A stretch of 64,000 nt of DNA from JBBIOU01 sp037443205 (GTDB lineage: Bacteria > Bacteroidota > Bacteroidia > Flavobacteriales_D > UBA2798). The DNA is taken from contig JBBIOU010000006.1 in the NCBI GenBank assembly GCA_037443205.1, positions 44,636 to 108,635 on the forward strand, in the 5' to 3' direction. The notes below the pieces were generated by a model. That model ran no database searches, was not told the DNA's origin, and saw only the letters and a list, made by a program, of their open reading frames with translations. Below, piece after piece: positions 41,657 to 49,247 of the stretch. Each line of letters starts with the position of its first letter. The first letter of the stretch is position 1. The translations under genes and the position numbers were made by a program.

Positions 41657-43342
41657 ATGAATTACAAACAATTACAACAACGTCTGGAAGAACTACTGAT
41701 GAATCCCGATTTATCATCAGTTATAAATGAGATTGAAGAACTATCAAAAGAATTTTATAACGCGTTGGATAACAGAAGAAGCGCAACGGCAAGCGAAGAT
41801 AATGAAGATACCATTGATGCGGATTTTGATACCATACAAGAAATTAAAAGTTTAGTAAAACAATACCGCGAAAAAAAAGAACAATTACGCAAAAACCGTA
41901 TAGCAGAAGAAGCTAAAAATCTACAACTTAAACAGCAAATATTAGAGGATATACGCAAGCTGATGAGCGAAGAAGAAAACATCAGTAAAGCATATCAAAA
42001 ATTTAAAGAATACCGCGAACAATGGCGTAATATAGGTAAAGTACCTTCTGATAAATATTACGATTTACAACGCGAGTTCAGTAATCTTTCAGATCTGTTT
42101 CATCACAACATGAATATATACAAAGAACTTCGTGAACACGATCTGAAAAAGAATCTGCAATTCAAAAAAGAACTGATAGAAAAACTCAAGAAAAATCTTT
42201 CAGAATTATCAGATATCAGAGAGTTGGAAGCTTCTTTACATGTTATACAATACCAGTGGGAAGATACCGGTGCAGTACCCAAAGAAAGCTGGGAAGCATT
42301 AAAACAGGAATACTGGGAAGTAATTAGACAAATACAGGAAAAAGTAGCTGTTCTTAGAAACGAAAGAAAAAAACAACAAGAAGAAGCTCTGGCAGCTAAA
42401 AATCAATTAATAGAAAAAGCAAATAACATTTTAAATAAACCCAGAAATAACCAAAAAGACTGGGAATCGCATACACAAGAATTACTTGCATTACAAACCG
42501 AATGGAAAGCAATAGGGCAAGCTCCGCGTGAAGTAAACGATAAGGTATGGCAGGATTTTAGAAACGTATATGACACATTTTTTGATGCTAAAAAAGCTTA
42601 TTATGAGAGCTTAAATGCAGTTTTTAACGAAAATAAGAAAAAGAAAGAAGAAATTATTGCTCAGGCAGAAAGCATCAAAGATTCTGAAGATATACAAAAT
42701 ACCACCAATACCTTGATAAAACTGCAAAAAGAATGGCAAAAAATAGGTTCGGCCGGTAAAAAATACGAACATATACTTTGGACAAAATTCAGGGCTGCCT
42801 GCGATCATTTTTTTAACCGCAAAAAAGCAGCTCAGGAAAATACCGAAAAACAATATGAAGAAAACTTACAACGCAAAAAAGATTTTATAGCAAGCATTGA
42901 AAGTAAAACATTTGAAGGTGATGCCGAAAATGTGATTAAACAATTAGACGAATTAACACGTGAATTTAACTCAATAGGCCATGTTCCGGTCAAAGAAAAA
43001 GATGCTATTTACAATGCTTTTAAAGAAGCTATAAATAAAAAGTATGAAACCCTGGGAATAAACCCCGAACATAAAGAAGTTATCATTTTTAAGTCTAAAA
43101 TTGCTGAATTACAACAAGCTGATAATGCTTCGTTTTTATTGAATAAAGAGCGTCAATTATTGCGCGATAAAATAAATAAACTAACTGAAGAAGTAAAAAA
43201 AATAGAAACAAACCTTGGCTTTTTTGCCAATGCCCAAAGTGTTTCGCCCATGTTGCAGGAATATCACCAACAAATTGAACGAAACAACAAACAGATAGAA
43301 ATATTAAAAAGAAAATTAAAACTTATACCGGTTTTAAAATAA
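41657..43342 (+). CDS. DUF349 repeat protein
   Basis: 561 residues, almost entirely helical and highly charged. Repeats of about 70 residues each carry the DUF349 core WKxIGxVPxxxxxxLWxxFxxxxxxFF, for example YREQWRNIGKVPSDKYYDL, QYQWEDTGAVPKESWEAL, QTEWKAIGQAPREVNDKVW, QKEWQKIGSAGKKYEHILW and TREFNSIGHVPVKEKDAIY, five in all. A coiled coil closes the protein. Cytoplasmic; the family is widespread in Bacteroidota and Actinobacteria and its function is poorly defined. The ABM-domain gene follows after 20 bases. Confidence 0.9.
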   Translation: MNYKQLQQRLEELLMNPDLSSVINEIEELSKEFYNALDNRRSATASEDNEDTIDADFDTIQEIKSLVKQYREKKEQLRKNRIAEEAKNLQLKQQILEDIRKLMSEEENISKAYQKFKEYREQWRNIGKVPSDKYYDLQREFSNLSDLFHHNMNIYKELREHDLKKNLQFKKELIEKLKKNLSELSDIRELEASLHVIQYQWEDTGAVPKESWEALKQEYWEVIRQIQEKVAVLRNERKKQQEEALAAKNQLIEKANNILNKPRNNQKDWESHTQELLALQTEWKAIGQAPREVNDKVWQDFRNVYDTFFDAKKAYYESLNAVFNENKKKKEEIIAQAESIKDSEDIQNTTNTLIKLQKEWQKIGSAGKKYEHILWTKFRAACDHFFNRKKAAQENTEKQYEENLQRKKDFIASIESKTFEGDAENVIKQLDELTREFNSIGHVPVKEKDAIYNAFKEAINKKYETLGINPEHKEVIIFKSKIAELQQADNASFLLNKERQLLRDKINKLTEEVKKIETNLGFFANAQSVSPMLQEYHQQIERNNKQIEILKRKLKLIPVLK

Positions 43343-43362
43343 AATAATATAACTACTTTTTT

Positions 43363-43701
43363 ATGCCGTTAATTAAAACCTTACCACCCAAAGATTATTA
43401 TGCTGTTATATTTATTTCTGAGCGTTCAGATAACTTAGATGGCTATCAGGAAATGGACGAATTAACTATTCAATTAGCAAATAAAATACCCGGTTATTTA
43501 GGATATGAAAGTATAAAATCAGCCAATAAGGGTATTTTTATATCCTATTGGGAAAGCATGGAGGCAATTAATCAATGGCGTAACCATTCGATTCATCAGC
43601 AAGCAAAAATAATGGGAAAGAACGTTTGGTATCATCATTATTTATCACAAATCTGCAAAGTAGAACATTGTACAGCAAAAAATTTTCCTGTATCGGCATA
43701 G
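43363..43701 (+). CDS. Antibiotic biosynthesis monooxygenase (ABM) domain protein
   Basis: 112 residues. Single ferredoxin-like ABM domain: YYAVIFISERSDNLDGYQEM, IPGYLGYESIKSANKGIFISYWESMEAINQWRNH (in pieces), HQQAKIMGKNVWYHHY. The YWES and W-R-x-H positions are family hallmarks; related proteins are small haem-degrading or cofactor-free monooxygenases, while many have no known activity. It follows the DUF349 gene by 20 bases and may be co-transcribed. Confidence 0.85.
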   Translation: MPLIKTLPPKDYYAVIFISERSDNLDGYQEMDELTIQLANKIPGYLGYESIKSANKGIFISYWESMEAINQWRNHSIHQQAKIMGKNVWYHHYLSQICKVEHCTAKNFPVSA

Positions 43702-43840
43702 TTTTTTAGCAATTAAAAAAACGTGATTTTACGAAACTACAAAACAATAAAAATTACGAAGAAGAATTGATTGGAATATATTTCTAAAATCAATGATTAT
43801 GTATTATGTAAAGATAGGTCGATATATTAATCTCTAATTT

Positions 43841-43876
43841 ATCCCACATTACACATGCTAATGCGTAATGTGGGAT
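43841..43876 (+). repeat. Dispersed palindromic repeat, copy D (terminal hairpin only)
   Basis: A 36-base near-perfect palindrome. ATCCCACATTAC (43841-43852) pairs with GTAATGTGGGAT (43865-43876), and the centre holds the ATGC/GCAT core with loop GCTA. It matches the terminal hairpin of copies A to C, here as an isolated unit between two convergent genes, where it could also act as a transcription terminator or attenuator. Confidence 0.8.
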
Positions 43877-43988
43877 TATTTGCGTTGCATATTTAAAATG
43901 TTCAGTATGGCTATTTTATCTTACTATCTTTTGTCTTACCCACCTTTACTTTGTAAGTAAAGCATACAAAAGAAGAATATTTTCAGGC

Positions 43989-44525
43989 TTAATCTATTTT
44001 CGGAGGTTCCGGTAATTGTTTTTCCTTAAATAACAGTTTCCCGTTTTTATATTTGTAAACATAGTAAGAATATGTGGTATAATATAAACGCCATTTACCG
44101 TTTTTTAATCCGTTTTTATATCTGCCATAAAAATTATGCGTTTTATAAGCCCAATAACCCTGTTTAATATCATCTGCATAAATGCCTTTAATCCAAACTT
44201 TGCCTTCAGGGCTGTATAATGTGTACTCGCCATTTTTTTTATTTTTTTGATAAATGATTTTTTCCATCACACTACCGTTCTTATAAAAAGTGGTAAACAC
44301 ACCATTTATAAACCCGTTATAATAATGACAGCTGTAAGCAATTTTGCTTGTATCATCTTTATACACCGCTAATTCTTTGCCGTTGGGTTGCTCGGATTTT
44401 ATAACAAGTACTTCGGCAGGCATATATACCGTATCGCTCAGATAGTAACGAATGCTTTTTTGCGAAAAACCCTCAGGTAATGATAGAATACAAAACAAGG
44501 TAAAAATTATTAATATTTTGTGCAT
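43989..44525 (-). CDS. Secreted MORN_2/YwqK-like repeat protein
   Basis: 178 residues with signal peptide ending near GFSQ (about residue 21). The mature part contains consecutive short repeats of the form G-x-x-x-G-x-[FYW]-x-x-[FY]-x-x-[NDG]-G: NGFINGVFTTFYKNG, NKKNGEYTLYSPEG, DDIKQGYWAYKTHN and NGLKNGKWRLYYT. These are the MORN_2 repeats that also occur in YwqK antitoxins, but a cytoplasmic antitoxin role is unlikely with a signal peptide. Probably a surface or periplasmic beta-repeat protein. A -7 box TATTTTTG lies at plus 44546-44553 on the minus strand. Confidence 0.8.
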   Translation of the reverse strand: MHKILIIFTLFCILSLPEGFSQKSIRYYLSDTVYMPAEVLVIKSEQPNGKELAVYKDDTSKIAYSCHYYNGFINGVFTTFYKNGSVMEKIIYQKNKKNGEYTLYSPEGKVWIKGIYADDIKQGYWAYKTHNFYGRYKNGLKNGKWRLYYTTYSYYVYKYKNGKLLFKEKQLPEPPKID

Positions 44526-44588
44526 AAAATAAGATTTTGGGGTAACAAAAATATAAACATTATCTATCTTAAATTGTATATATCCTGT

Positions 44589-44596
44589 TACATTTG
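44589..44596 (+). promoter_or_regulatory. Putative -7 promoter element of the peroxiredoxin gene
   Basis: TACATTTG matches TAnnTTTG and lies 36 bases before the ATG at 44633. The nearest TTG (44574-44576) is only 12 bases upstream, too close for a standard -33 element, so assignment is tentative. Confidence 0.4.
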
Positions 44597-44632
44597 CAAA
44601 AAAAATGTTTAACCTTTAAAAGATAATAAATT

Positions 44633-45262
44633 ATGGTATTAGTAGGTAAAAAAGCCCCCTCATTTAATGCAACTGCCGTAATTGACGGTGGAAAAGTTGT
44701 AGATAATTTTTCACTGGATCAATATTTAGGCAAAAAACATGTGATATTTTTCTTTTACCCCAAAGATTTCACATTTGTTTGCCCTACCGAATTGCATGCA
44801 TTTCAGGCAAAACTGGCAGAATTTGAAAAGCGCAATGTAGCGGTTGTTGCATGCAGCACCGATACTGCCGAAAGTCACTGGGGTTGGTTGCAAATGAGTA
44901 AAGAACAGGGCGGTATCAAAGGTGTAACATATCCGATTATTGCCGATACAACCAAAACTATTTCGGATGCTTATGGCGTTCTTGCCGGTGAGTATGATTA
45001 TGATGAGGAAGGAAATTTAATAGCATCCGGCCCGATGATTGCATACAGAGGATTGTTTTTAATTGATAAATCAGGCACCGTAATGCATCAGGTAGTTAAT
45101 TTCTTTCCCTTGGGTCGTAGTGTTGACGAAGCCCTGAGAATGGTTGATGCTTTACAGTTTTTTGAAGAAAATGGTGAGGTTTGCCCTGCTGACTGGCACA
45201 AAGGTGCATCAGGTTTAAAAGCTACCCACGAAGGCGTGGCTGAATATCTGGCTACTCATTAA
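44633..45262 (+). CDS. 2-Cys peroxiredoxin (AhpC/TSA, Prx1 class)
   Basis: 209 residues. The peroxidatic Cys50 is in FYPKDFTFVCPTELHAF and the resolving Cys184 in EVCPADWHKG near the C-terminus, the arrangement of typical 2-Cys enzymes. ACSTDTAESHWGW and IADTTKTISDAYGVL are also typical. It reduces hydrogen peroxide and organic peroxides, with thioredoxin or a bacillithiol/AhpF-type system as reductant. A strong terminator follows the gene (45284-45316), so it is monocistronic. Confidence 0.95.
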   Translation: MVLVGKKAPSFNATAVIDGGKVVDNFSLDQYLGKKHVIFFFYPKDFTFVCPTELHAFQAKLAEFEKRNVAVVACSTDTAESHWGWLQMSKEQGGIKGVTYPIIADTTKTISDAYGVLAGEYDYDEEGNLIASGPMIAYRGLFLIDKSGTVMHQVVNFFPLGRSVDEALRMVDALQFFEENGEVCPADWHKGASGLKATHEGVAEYLATH

Positions 45263-45283
45263 TACTCAAAGATAAATGCACAC

Positions 45284-45316
45284 AAAGCCTGCCAAACAAT
45301 ACATGGCAGGCTTTTT
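45284..45316 (+). terminator. Rho-independent terminator of the peroxiredoxin gene
   Basis: Eleven-base perfect stem AAAGCCTGCCA (45284-45294) with TGGCAGGCTTT (45304-45314), nine-base loop, and a T-run at the end. Confidence 0.92.
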
Positions 45317-45387
45317 AATTTGCGATTGATCAAAATCATTATTAAGTAAGTATATTTTTAATATCTTTCAGGCTAAATAATATTATT

Positions 45388-45765
45388 ATGGATGCTAAAC
45401 AACATTTATTTTATGGTATAGGCAACATTGCTTATGCATTGGCCGGTGTTGACGGTAAAGTTCAACGCGAAGAAAAAGAAGCCTTGCAAAAACTTATCGC
45501 CACTGAAATTAATAAAATTGATAGTGATGCTGACTATACAGATATTATTTTTCAGGTATTGGATAAAGATAAAGCCAATTTTGAAAAATCCTATAAACAA
45601 GGTATAAATGCTATTAAACTGGGCGAACATAAACTTACACCTATCCTTAAATGGCAATTTGTAGCATTATTACAAAAAGTGGCAGAAGCATACCCACCTG
45701 CTACCGATGATGAAAATGAGGTTATTGCACGATTTATCAGAGACCTTAGAGCTATCGGACACTGA
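45388..45765 (+). CDS. TerB-like protein
   Basis: 125 residues, all helical. IAYALAGVDGKVQREEKEALQKLI resembles the first helices of TerB/DjlA-N domains, where an acidic DG-x-[IV]-xxxE motif binds metal, and DDENEVIARFIRDLRAI closes the domain. TerB domains occur in tellurite-resistance and membrane-stress proteins, but no other ter gene is present here. Function is otherwise unknown. Confidence 0.75.
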   Translation: MDAKQHLFYGIGNIAYALAGVDGKVQREEKEALQKLIATEINKIDSDADYTDIIFQVLDKDKANFEKSYKQGINAIKLGEHKLTPILKWQFVALLQKVAEAYPPATDDENEVIARFIRDLRAIGH

Positions 45766-45858
45766 GGATTTTAGGACAGCTAAAATATTATTATCTTTTG
45801 TACTTGTTGTTTATATAACAGGCTGTTTGTTTCTGTATTTTTTCAACTTATCAGGTAA

Positions 45859-45888
45859 TTGCAGGCAAAAATATTTCATGTATTTTTG
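45859..45888 (+). promoter_or_regulatory. Promoter of the exonuclease/GIY-YIG gene
   Basis: TTG (45859-45861), a 19-base spacer and TATTTTTG (45881-45888) match the consensus exactly. The ATG at 45898 lies nine bases further on, which decides against the in-frame TTG start at 45859. Confidence 0.72.
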
Positions 45889-45897
45889 AAAAAACAA

Positions 45898-46983
45898 ATG
45901 TTTGCCATTGTAGATATAGAAACAACCGGGGGCACTCCCCAACAATCTGCCATTACCGAAATAGCTGTTATCGTTACCAACGGAAAAAAAATCATAGAAG
46001 AATATACAACTCTTATCAACCCTCAAAAAAATATTCATCCCTATGTCTCTAAATTAACCGGTATAACTAATCAAATGGTGGCTAATGCACCCACTTTTGA
46101 ACAAGTTGCTGATAAGTTAGACGAAATAACTAAAAATTGTGTATTTGTGGCGCATAATGTTGCTTTTGATTACAGCATACTCAAAAACATGTTTTATGAA
46201 TCGGGAAGAATATTTCAGCGCGAATTGCTTTGTACCGTAAAATTAGGCCGTAAAGTTTTTCCCGGACTTAGCTCATATTCTTTGGGATCTTTGGCTAAAG
46301 AACTAAATCTTACCCTGGAAAAAGGTCACCGGGCTTATGCAGATACTTTTGCTACCTACGAATTATTTAAATTAATTTACGGTGCATTGCAAGACAAAAC
46401 TTTAGCATATATAGAAAGCGGAGAACCTCGTTTAACCGGTATTCCCGAAAAAGACAGAATATTGCAGGCAGTACCCGAAGCCACCGGTATTTATTACTTA
46501 CACGATGCAAATAACGAAATTATTTATGTTGGTTCGGCAAGTAACCTGCGTAAAAAAATATGGAACCATTTAACAGCTACCAAGAGCAGATTCGCTTTTA
46601 GCTTGCAAAATTCTGTCAGCGATGTAAGTTATAAACTTACCGGTAGCGAACTGGCCGCACGTTTGCTCGAAATAAACTTTATAAAAAAGAAAAAACCACT
46701 CTTTAATCGTAAACCTAAAATTGTCTTTCCCAAGCATGCCGAATATCCCGATAAACTGTGGATAACAGATAAAGGTCCCGATAAACAGCATAAAACCGTT
46801 ATTTGTACAAACTTTAGCAAAACCTTTTATGCTGTGGTACCTGTATCAGAACAAATTTTACATCCGGATCAATTAGCAGATTACAACCCGCAGGAATTTA
46901 GCGGTATGAACTTTTATTTTACCGCTATAGATTACATTAAAAAACAAAAAGTAGAAAACTGGAAGAAATTACAAGGTAAATGA
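45898..46983 (+). CDS. DEDD exonuclease fused to a GIY-YIG nuclease domain
   Basis: 361 residues from the ATG at 45898. The exonuclease domain (about 1-165) has the DEDDh motifs: AIVDIETTGGTP, VFVAHNVAFDYSIL and HRAYADTFATYELF with its His and Asp. The GIY-YIG domain (about 190-270) reads TGIYYLHDANNEIIYVGSASNLRKKIWNHL (in pieces), as at the N-terminus of UvrC. The remainder is a short helical tail. DNA polymerase III epsilon-like exonucleases joined to UvrC-like nucleases occur in Bacteroidota and Actinobacteria and are thought to act in DNA repair, like Cho. The last 15 bases overlap a small convergent gene. Confidence 0.92.
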   Translation: MFAIVDIETTGGTPQQSAITEIAVIVTNGKKIIEEYTTLINPQKNIHPYVSKLTGITNQMVANAPTFEQVADKLDEITKNCVFVAHNVAFDYSILKNMFYESGRIFQRELLCTVKLGRKVFPGLSSYSLGSLAKELNLTLEKGHRAYADTFATYELFKLIYGALQDKTLAYIESGEPRLTGIPEKDRILQAVPEATGIYYLHDANNEIIYVGSASNLRKKIWNHLTATKSRFAFSLQNSVSDVSYKLTGSELAARLLEINFIKKKKPLFNRKPKIVFPKHAEYPDKLWITDKGPDKQHKTVICTNFSKTFYAVVPVSEQILHPDQLADYNPQEFSGMNFYFTAIDYIKKQKVENWKKLQGK

Positions 46984-47112
46984 GTTGAAATGATCGTTAG
47001 TGCTCGATTTTTCAAATTTGTTTTTTGAATAATTACTGCCTTCTCTGCGTGCTAAAGCAAACAAACTCAATACAATCAAAAACAAAATGCTAAAAAGTAT
47101 TAAATAAACCAT
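46969..47112 (-). CDS. Predicted 47-residue single-span membrane protein
   Basis: A 48-codon frame (ATG at plus 47112, stop at 46969). Residues 2-20 are strongly hydrophobic (MVYLILFSILFLIVLSLF and on), followed by ALARRE, a positive cytoplasmic-type boundary, and a polar tail of 24 residues rich in Ser, Asn and Lys. It is too short for routine gene calling. Two points support it: the hydrophobic/basic/polar pattern is coherent, and a full consensus promoter (47153-47183, minus strand) lies 40 bases upstream. It overlaps the 3' end of the exonuclease gene in convergent orientation. Function unknown. Confidence 0.58.
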   Translation of the reverse strand: MVYLILFSILFLIVLSLFALARREGSNYSKNKFEKSSTNDHFNSFTL

Positions 47113-47152
47113 AGTTTTTTTGATTTGTCGTTATATTTACTGTTTTCGTATA

Positions 47153-47183
47153 CAAAATTATAACATTTATATATGATAAACAA
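47153..47183 (-). promoter_or_regulatory. Promoter of the 47-residue membrane-protein gene
   Basis: On the minus strand TTG (plus 47181-47183, preceded by another T), a 20-base spacer and TAATTTTG (plus 47153-47160) match TTG-N20-TAnnTTTG. The leader to the ATG at 47112 would be about 35 bases. Confidence 0.62.
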
Positions 47184-47286
47184 AATTTAATCGGAAATTT
47201 TTTGACTTTTATCTGTTAAAATATGTGATTTATTATAAAATTTTAATTATTTATAGATATATTATTGAATATCAATATTTTATTAA

Positions 47287-47373
47287 CCAAAATTCAGCAT
47301 TAGAAATTTGGATTTATTTCAAATTTTCCGCCATCAGGCGAACATTACGCATTAGCATGCGTAATGTGGGATT
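47287..47373 (+). repeat. Dispersed palindromic repeat, copy C (internally deleted)
   Basis: An 87-base copy in the same orientation as copy A. The AAATTTG/CAAATTT hairpin has its 9-base loop inverted relative to A and B (GATTTATTT instead of AAATAAATC). The segment between the two CCGCC direct repeats of copy A is missing. The terminal hairpin ATTACGCAT-TAGC-ATGCGTAAT is kept, but its loop also reads in the opposite sense. Confidence 0.85.
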
Positions 47374-47446
47374 AATATAAAAAACATAATGTGTTCAGGC
47401 AATAAAATGCTGTACAAACGCTTATTTTACGATATTTGTAAATAAA

Positions 47447-47956
47447 ATGAGAAAACTTTTATTTATATTAATACTATTGAATGTCTTCTGCAATACCTAC
47501 TCACAAAAAAGCGAGGAAGATTTTAACAGAATGGTAAACAGGTTAATTTCCAACTCGGTACCTGTAATTCAACCGTCCGAATTAAAAGATAAAATAGACC
47601 GCTCAGAAAAGCTTATCATATTAGATGCCAGAGAAATAAATGAGTATAAGGTTAGTCATATCAAAAATTCCATATATGCCGGGTATGATAAATTTAATAA
47701 AAATTGCGTTAGTGGAGTAGATAAAAATGCAACCATAGTAGTGTATTGTTCGGTAGGATACAGAAGCGAAAAGATAGCCGAGAAAATAAAAAAAATGGGC
47801 TACAAAGAAGTGTATAATTTATATGGCGGAATTTTTAAATGGATAAATTCAGGTTTTCCGGTAGTAGATGCACATCAAAACGAAACCCTAAACATACATC
47901 CGTATAACGAGCGCTGGGGTAAATGGCTGAATAAAGGAATCAAGAAGTATGAGTAG
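47447..47956 (+). CDS. Secreted rhodanese-like domain protein
   Basis: 169 residues. Signal peptide to about residue 19 (NTYSQ). One rhodanese domain: LIILDAREINEYKVSHIKNSIYAGYD (in pieces), the active-site loop YCSVGYRSEKIAEKI with Cys101, and NLYGGIFKWINSGFPVV. The C-terminal HPYNERWGKWLNKGIKKYE is an extension seen in rhodaneses next to TIGR04282-type genes. It should carry persulfide sulfur in the periplasm or act in redox. It heads the six-gene operon and overlaps the following gene by eight bases. Confidence 0.9.
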   Translation: MRKLLFILILLNVFCNTYSQKSEEDFNRMVNRLISNSVPVIQPSELKDKIDRSEKLIILDAREINEYKVSHIKNSIYAGYDKFNKNCVSGVDKNATIVVYCSVGYRSEKIAEKIKKMGYKEVYNLYGGIFKWINSGFPVVDAHQNETLNIHPYNERWGKWLNKGIKKYE

Positions 47957-48554
47957 CAAAAATTTGTTGATGATTTTTGTAAAAAATGCACAGATTGGCA
48001 AAGTAAAAACCCGTCTGGCAGCTAGTATAGGCGATGAAGCGGCCTTAGACATATATATCAAACTATTAAAGCACACGGCTGCTGTAGCTCAAAAAACAGA
48101 TGCTGACAAAGCCGTTTTTTATTCCTCGTTTATTGAAGAAAATGATGAGTTTAACCCATATGATTTTTATAAATACCTGCAATCGGGAGAAGATTTAGGA
48201 AAAAAAATGGCAAATGCCTTCATCAAAGCCTTTGCCAGGAAATACGAAAATGTAATTATTATAGGCAGCGATTGCTTAGATCTGGATGAAAACATTCTGC
48301 AGGAGGCTTTTATAAAATTAGAACATTATGATGTAGTAATTGGTCCGGCCTTAGATGGCGGATACTATCTTTTAGGCATGAAAAAATATCATCCCTCTTT
48401 TTTTGAAAACAAACAATGGAGTACCAACAATGTGTGTATAGACACTATCTTAGATTGTAAAAATCATCATCTGAAATATTTTTTACTGAAAGCAATAAGC
48501 GATGTTGACGTGGAAAGTGATGTAAATTTTGAAAAACTCAATAAAATTAAATGA
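47949..48554 (+). CDS. TIGR04282-family glycosyltransferase (DUF2064)
   Basis: 201 residues. Nucleotidyl/glycosyltransferase-A fold: LLMIFVKNAQIGKVKTRLAASIGDEAALDIY (in pieces) at the N-terminus, VIIIGSDCLDLDENILQEAF with the metal-binding Asp, and YDVVIGPALDGGYYLLGMKKYHPSFF. These match the DUF2064/TIGR04282 family, described as an arsenosugar-biosynthesis glycosyltransferase in clusters with ArsS. It overlaps both neighbours by a few bases, which implies translational coupling. Confidence 0.9.
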   Translation: MSSKNLLMIFVKNAQIGKVKTRLAASIGDEAALDIYIKLLKHTAAVAQKTDADKAVFYSSFIEENDEFNPYDFYKYLQSGEDLGKKMANAFIKAFARKYENVIIIGSDCLDLDENILQEAFIKLEHYDVVIGPALDGGYYLLGMKKYHPSFFENKQWSTNNVCIDTILDCKNHHLKYFLLKAISDVDVESDVNFEKLNKIK

Positions 48555-49240
48555 GCCAAATAAGTATAATCATCCCGGTATTAAACGAAGAAAAACATAT
48601 AGCCCGTATATTGCAATATCTGCAAAACCATCAATACGGATATGTAAAAGAAATTATTGTAGTTGACGGTGGCAGCACTGATAACACTATACAAATTGCA
48701 GCTGTAAACGGAGCCTATGTAATCAGCAGCGAAAAAGGCAGATCAAAACAACTTAATGCAGGAGCCAGATATGCCACAGGAAATATTTTGTATTTTTTAC
48801 ATGTTGATAGCTTTCCGCCCAGGCATTTTGACAAATATATTCTTGATAACATCAACGGCATTTGCGGCAGCGGGTGCTTTAAAATGCAGTTTAACAGCCG
48901 GCATTGGCTGCTTAGAATCAGCGGCTGGCTTACTAAATTTAACAGTAGCTGGTGCCGGGGAGGCGACCAAAGCTTGTTTATTTACAAAGATTTATTTTTT
49001 AAAGCCGGAGCCTTTTGCGAAGATTTTATTATTTACGAAGATAACGAAATTTTATACCGCATCAGAAAAGTAACCGGCTTTACCGTTATACAAGATAAAC
49101 CCATTATTACCTCAGCCCGCAGATACTACGATAACGGAGTAGTTCGGTTGCAATATATTTTTTTTACCATACATTTGATGTATCGTTTAGGATTTTCGCA
49201 CGACAAAATGCTTCAACGATACCGAAAAAAAGTAAAATAA
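48551..49240 (+). CDS. TIGR04283-family glycosyltransferase (GT2)
   Basis: 229 residues. SIIIPVLNEEKHIARILQYLQ, EIIVVDGGSTDNTIQIA, GRSKQLNAGARYATGNILYFLHVDSFPP (in pieces) and WCRGGDQSLFIYKDLF are the TIGR04283 landmarks. It is a family-2 glycosyltransferase without a membrane domain. In arsenosugar clusters the pair TIGR04282/TIGR04283 occurs together, as here. It overlaps the TIGR04282 gene by four bases; the phosphorylase gene follows after seven bases. Confidence 0.92.
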   Translation: MSQISIIIPVLNEEKHIARILQYLQNHQYGYVKEIIVVDGGSTDNTIQIAAVNGAYVISSEKGRSKQLNAGARYATGNILYFLHVDSFPPRHFDKYILDNINGICGSGCFKMQFNSRHWLLRISGWLTKFNSSWCRGGDQSLFIYKDLFFKAGAFCEDFIIYEDNEILYRIRKVTGFTVIQDKPIITSARRYYDNGVVRLQYIFFTIHLMYRLGFSHDKMLQRYRKKVK

Positions 49241-49247
49241 ACACTTA

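Larger units (their letters stand above)
46984..47446. other. 463-base region with a small gene, its promoter and repeat copy C
   Basis: The spacer between the exonuclease gene and the rhodanese gene contains the 47-residue membrane-protein gene (to 47112), its promoter, and the shortened repeat copy C (47287-47373). The rest (47184-47286 and 47374-47446) is very AT-rich, and I see no further feature there except a near-consensus -7 box (GATATTTG) just before the rhodanese gene. Confidence 0.6.

Noticed and set aside
43989..44525. YwqK-type antitoxin of a toxin-antitoxin pair
   Set aside because: The protein has a signal peptide and no toxin gene is adjacent; MORN_2 repeats alone do not show antitoxin function.
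45388..45765. Tellurite-resistance locus
   Set aside because: Only a single TerB-like domain is present, with no terC, terD or terZ-type genes nearby; TerB domains have many other contexts.
45859..45897. TTG start of the exonuclease gene 13 codons upstream
   Set aside because: The TTG is the -33 element of a consensus promoter, and the DIETTG motif needs no extra residues in front.
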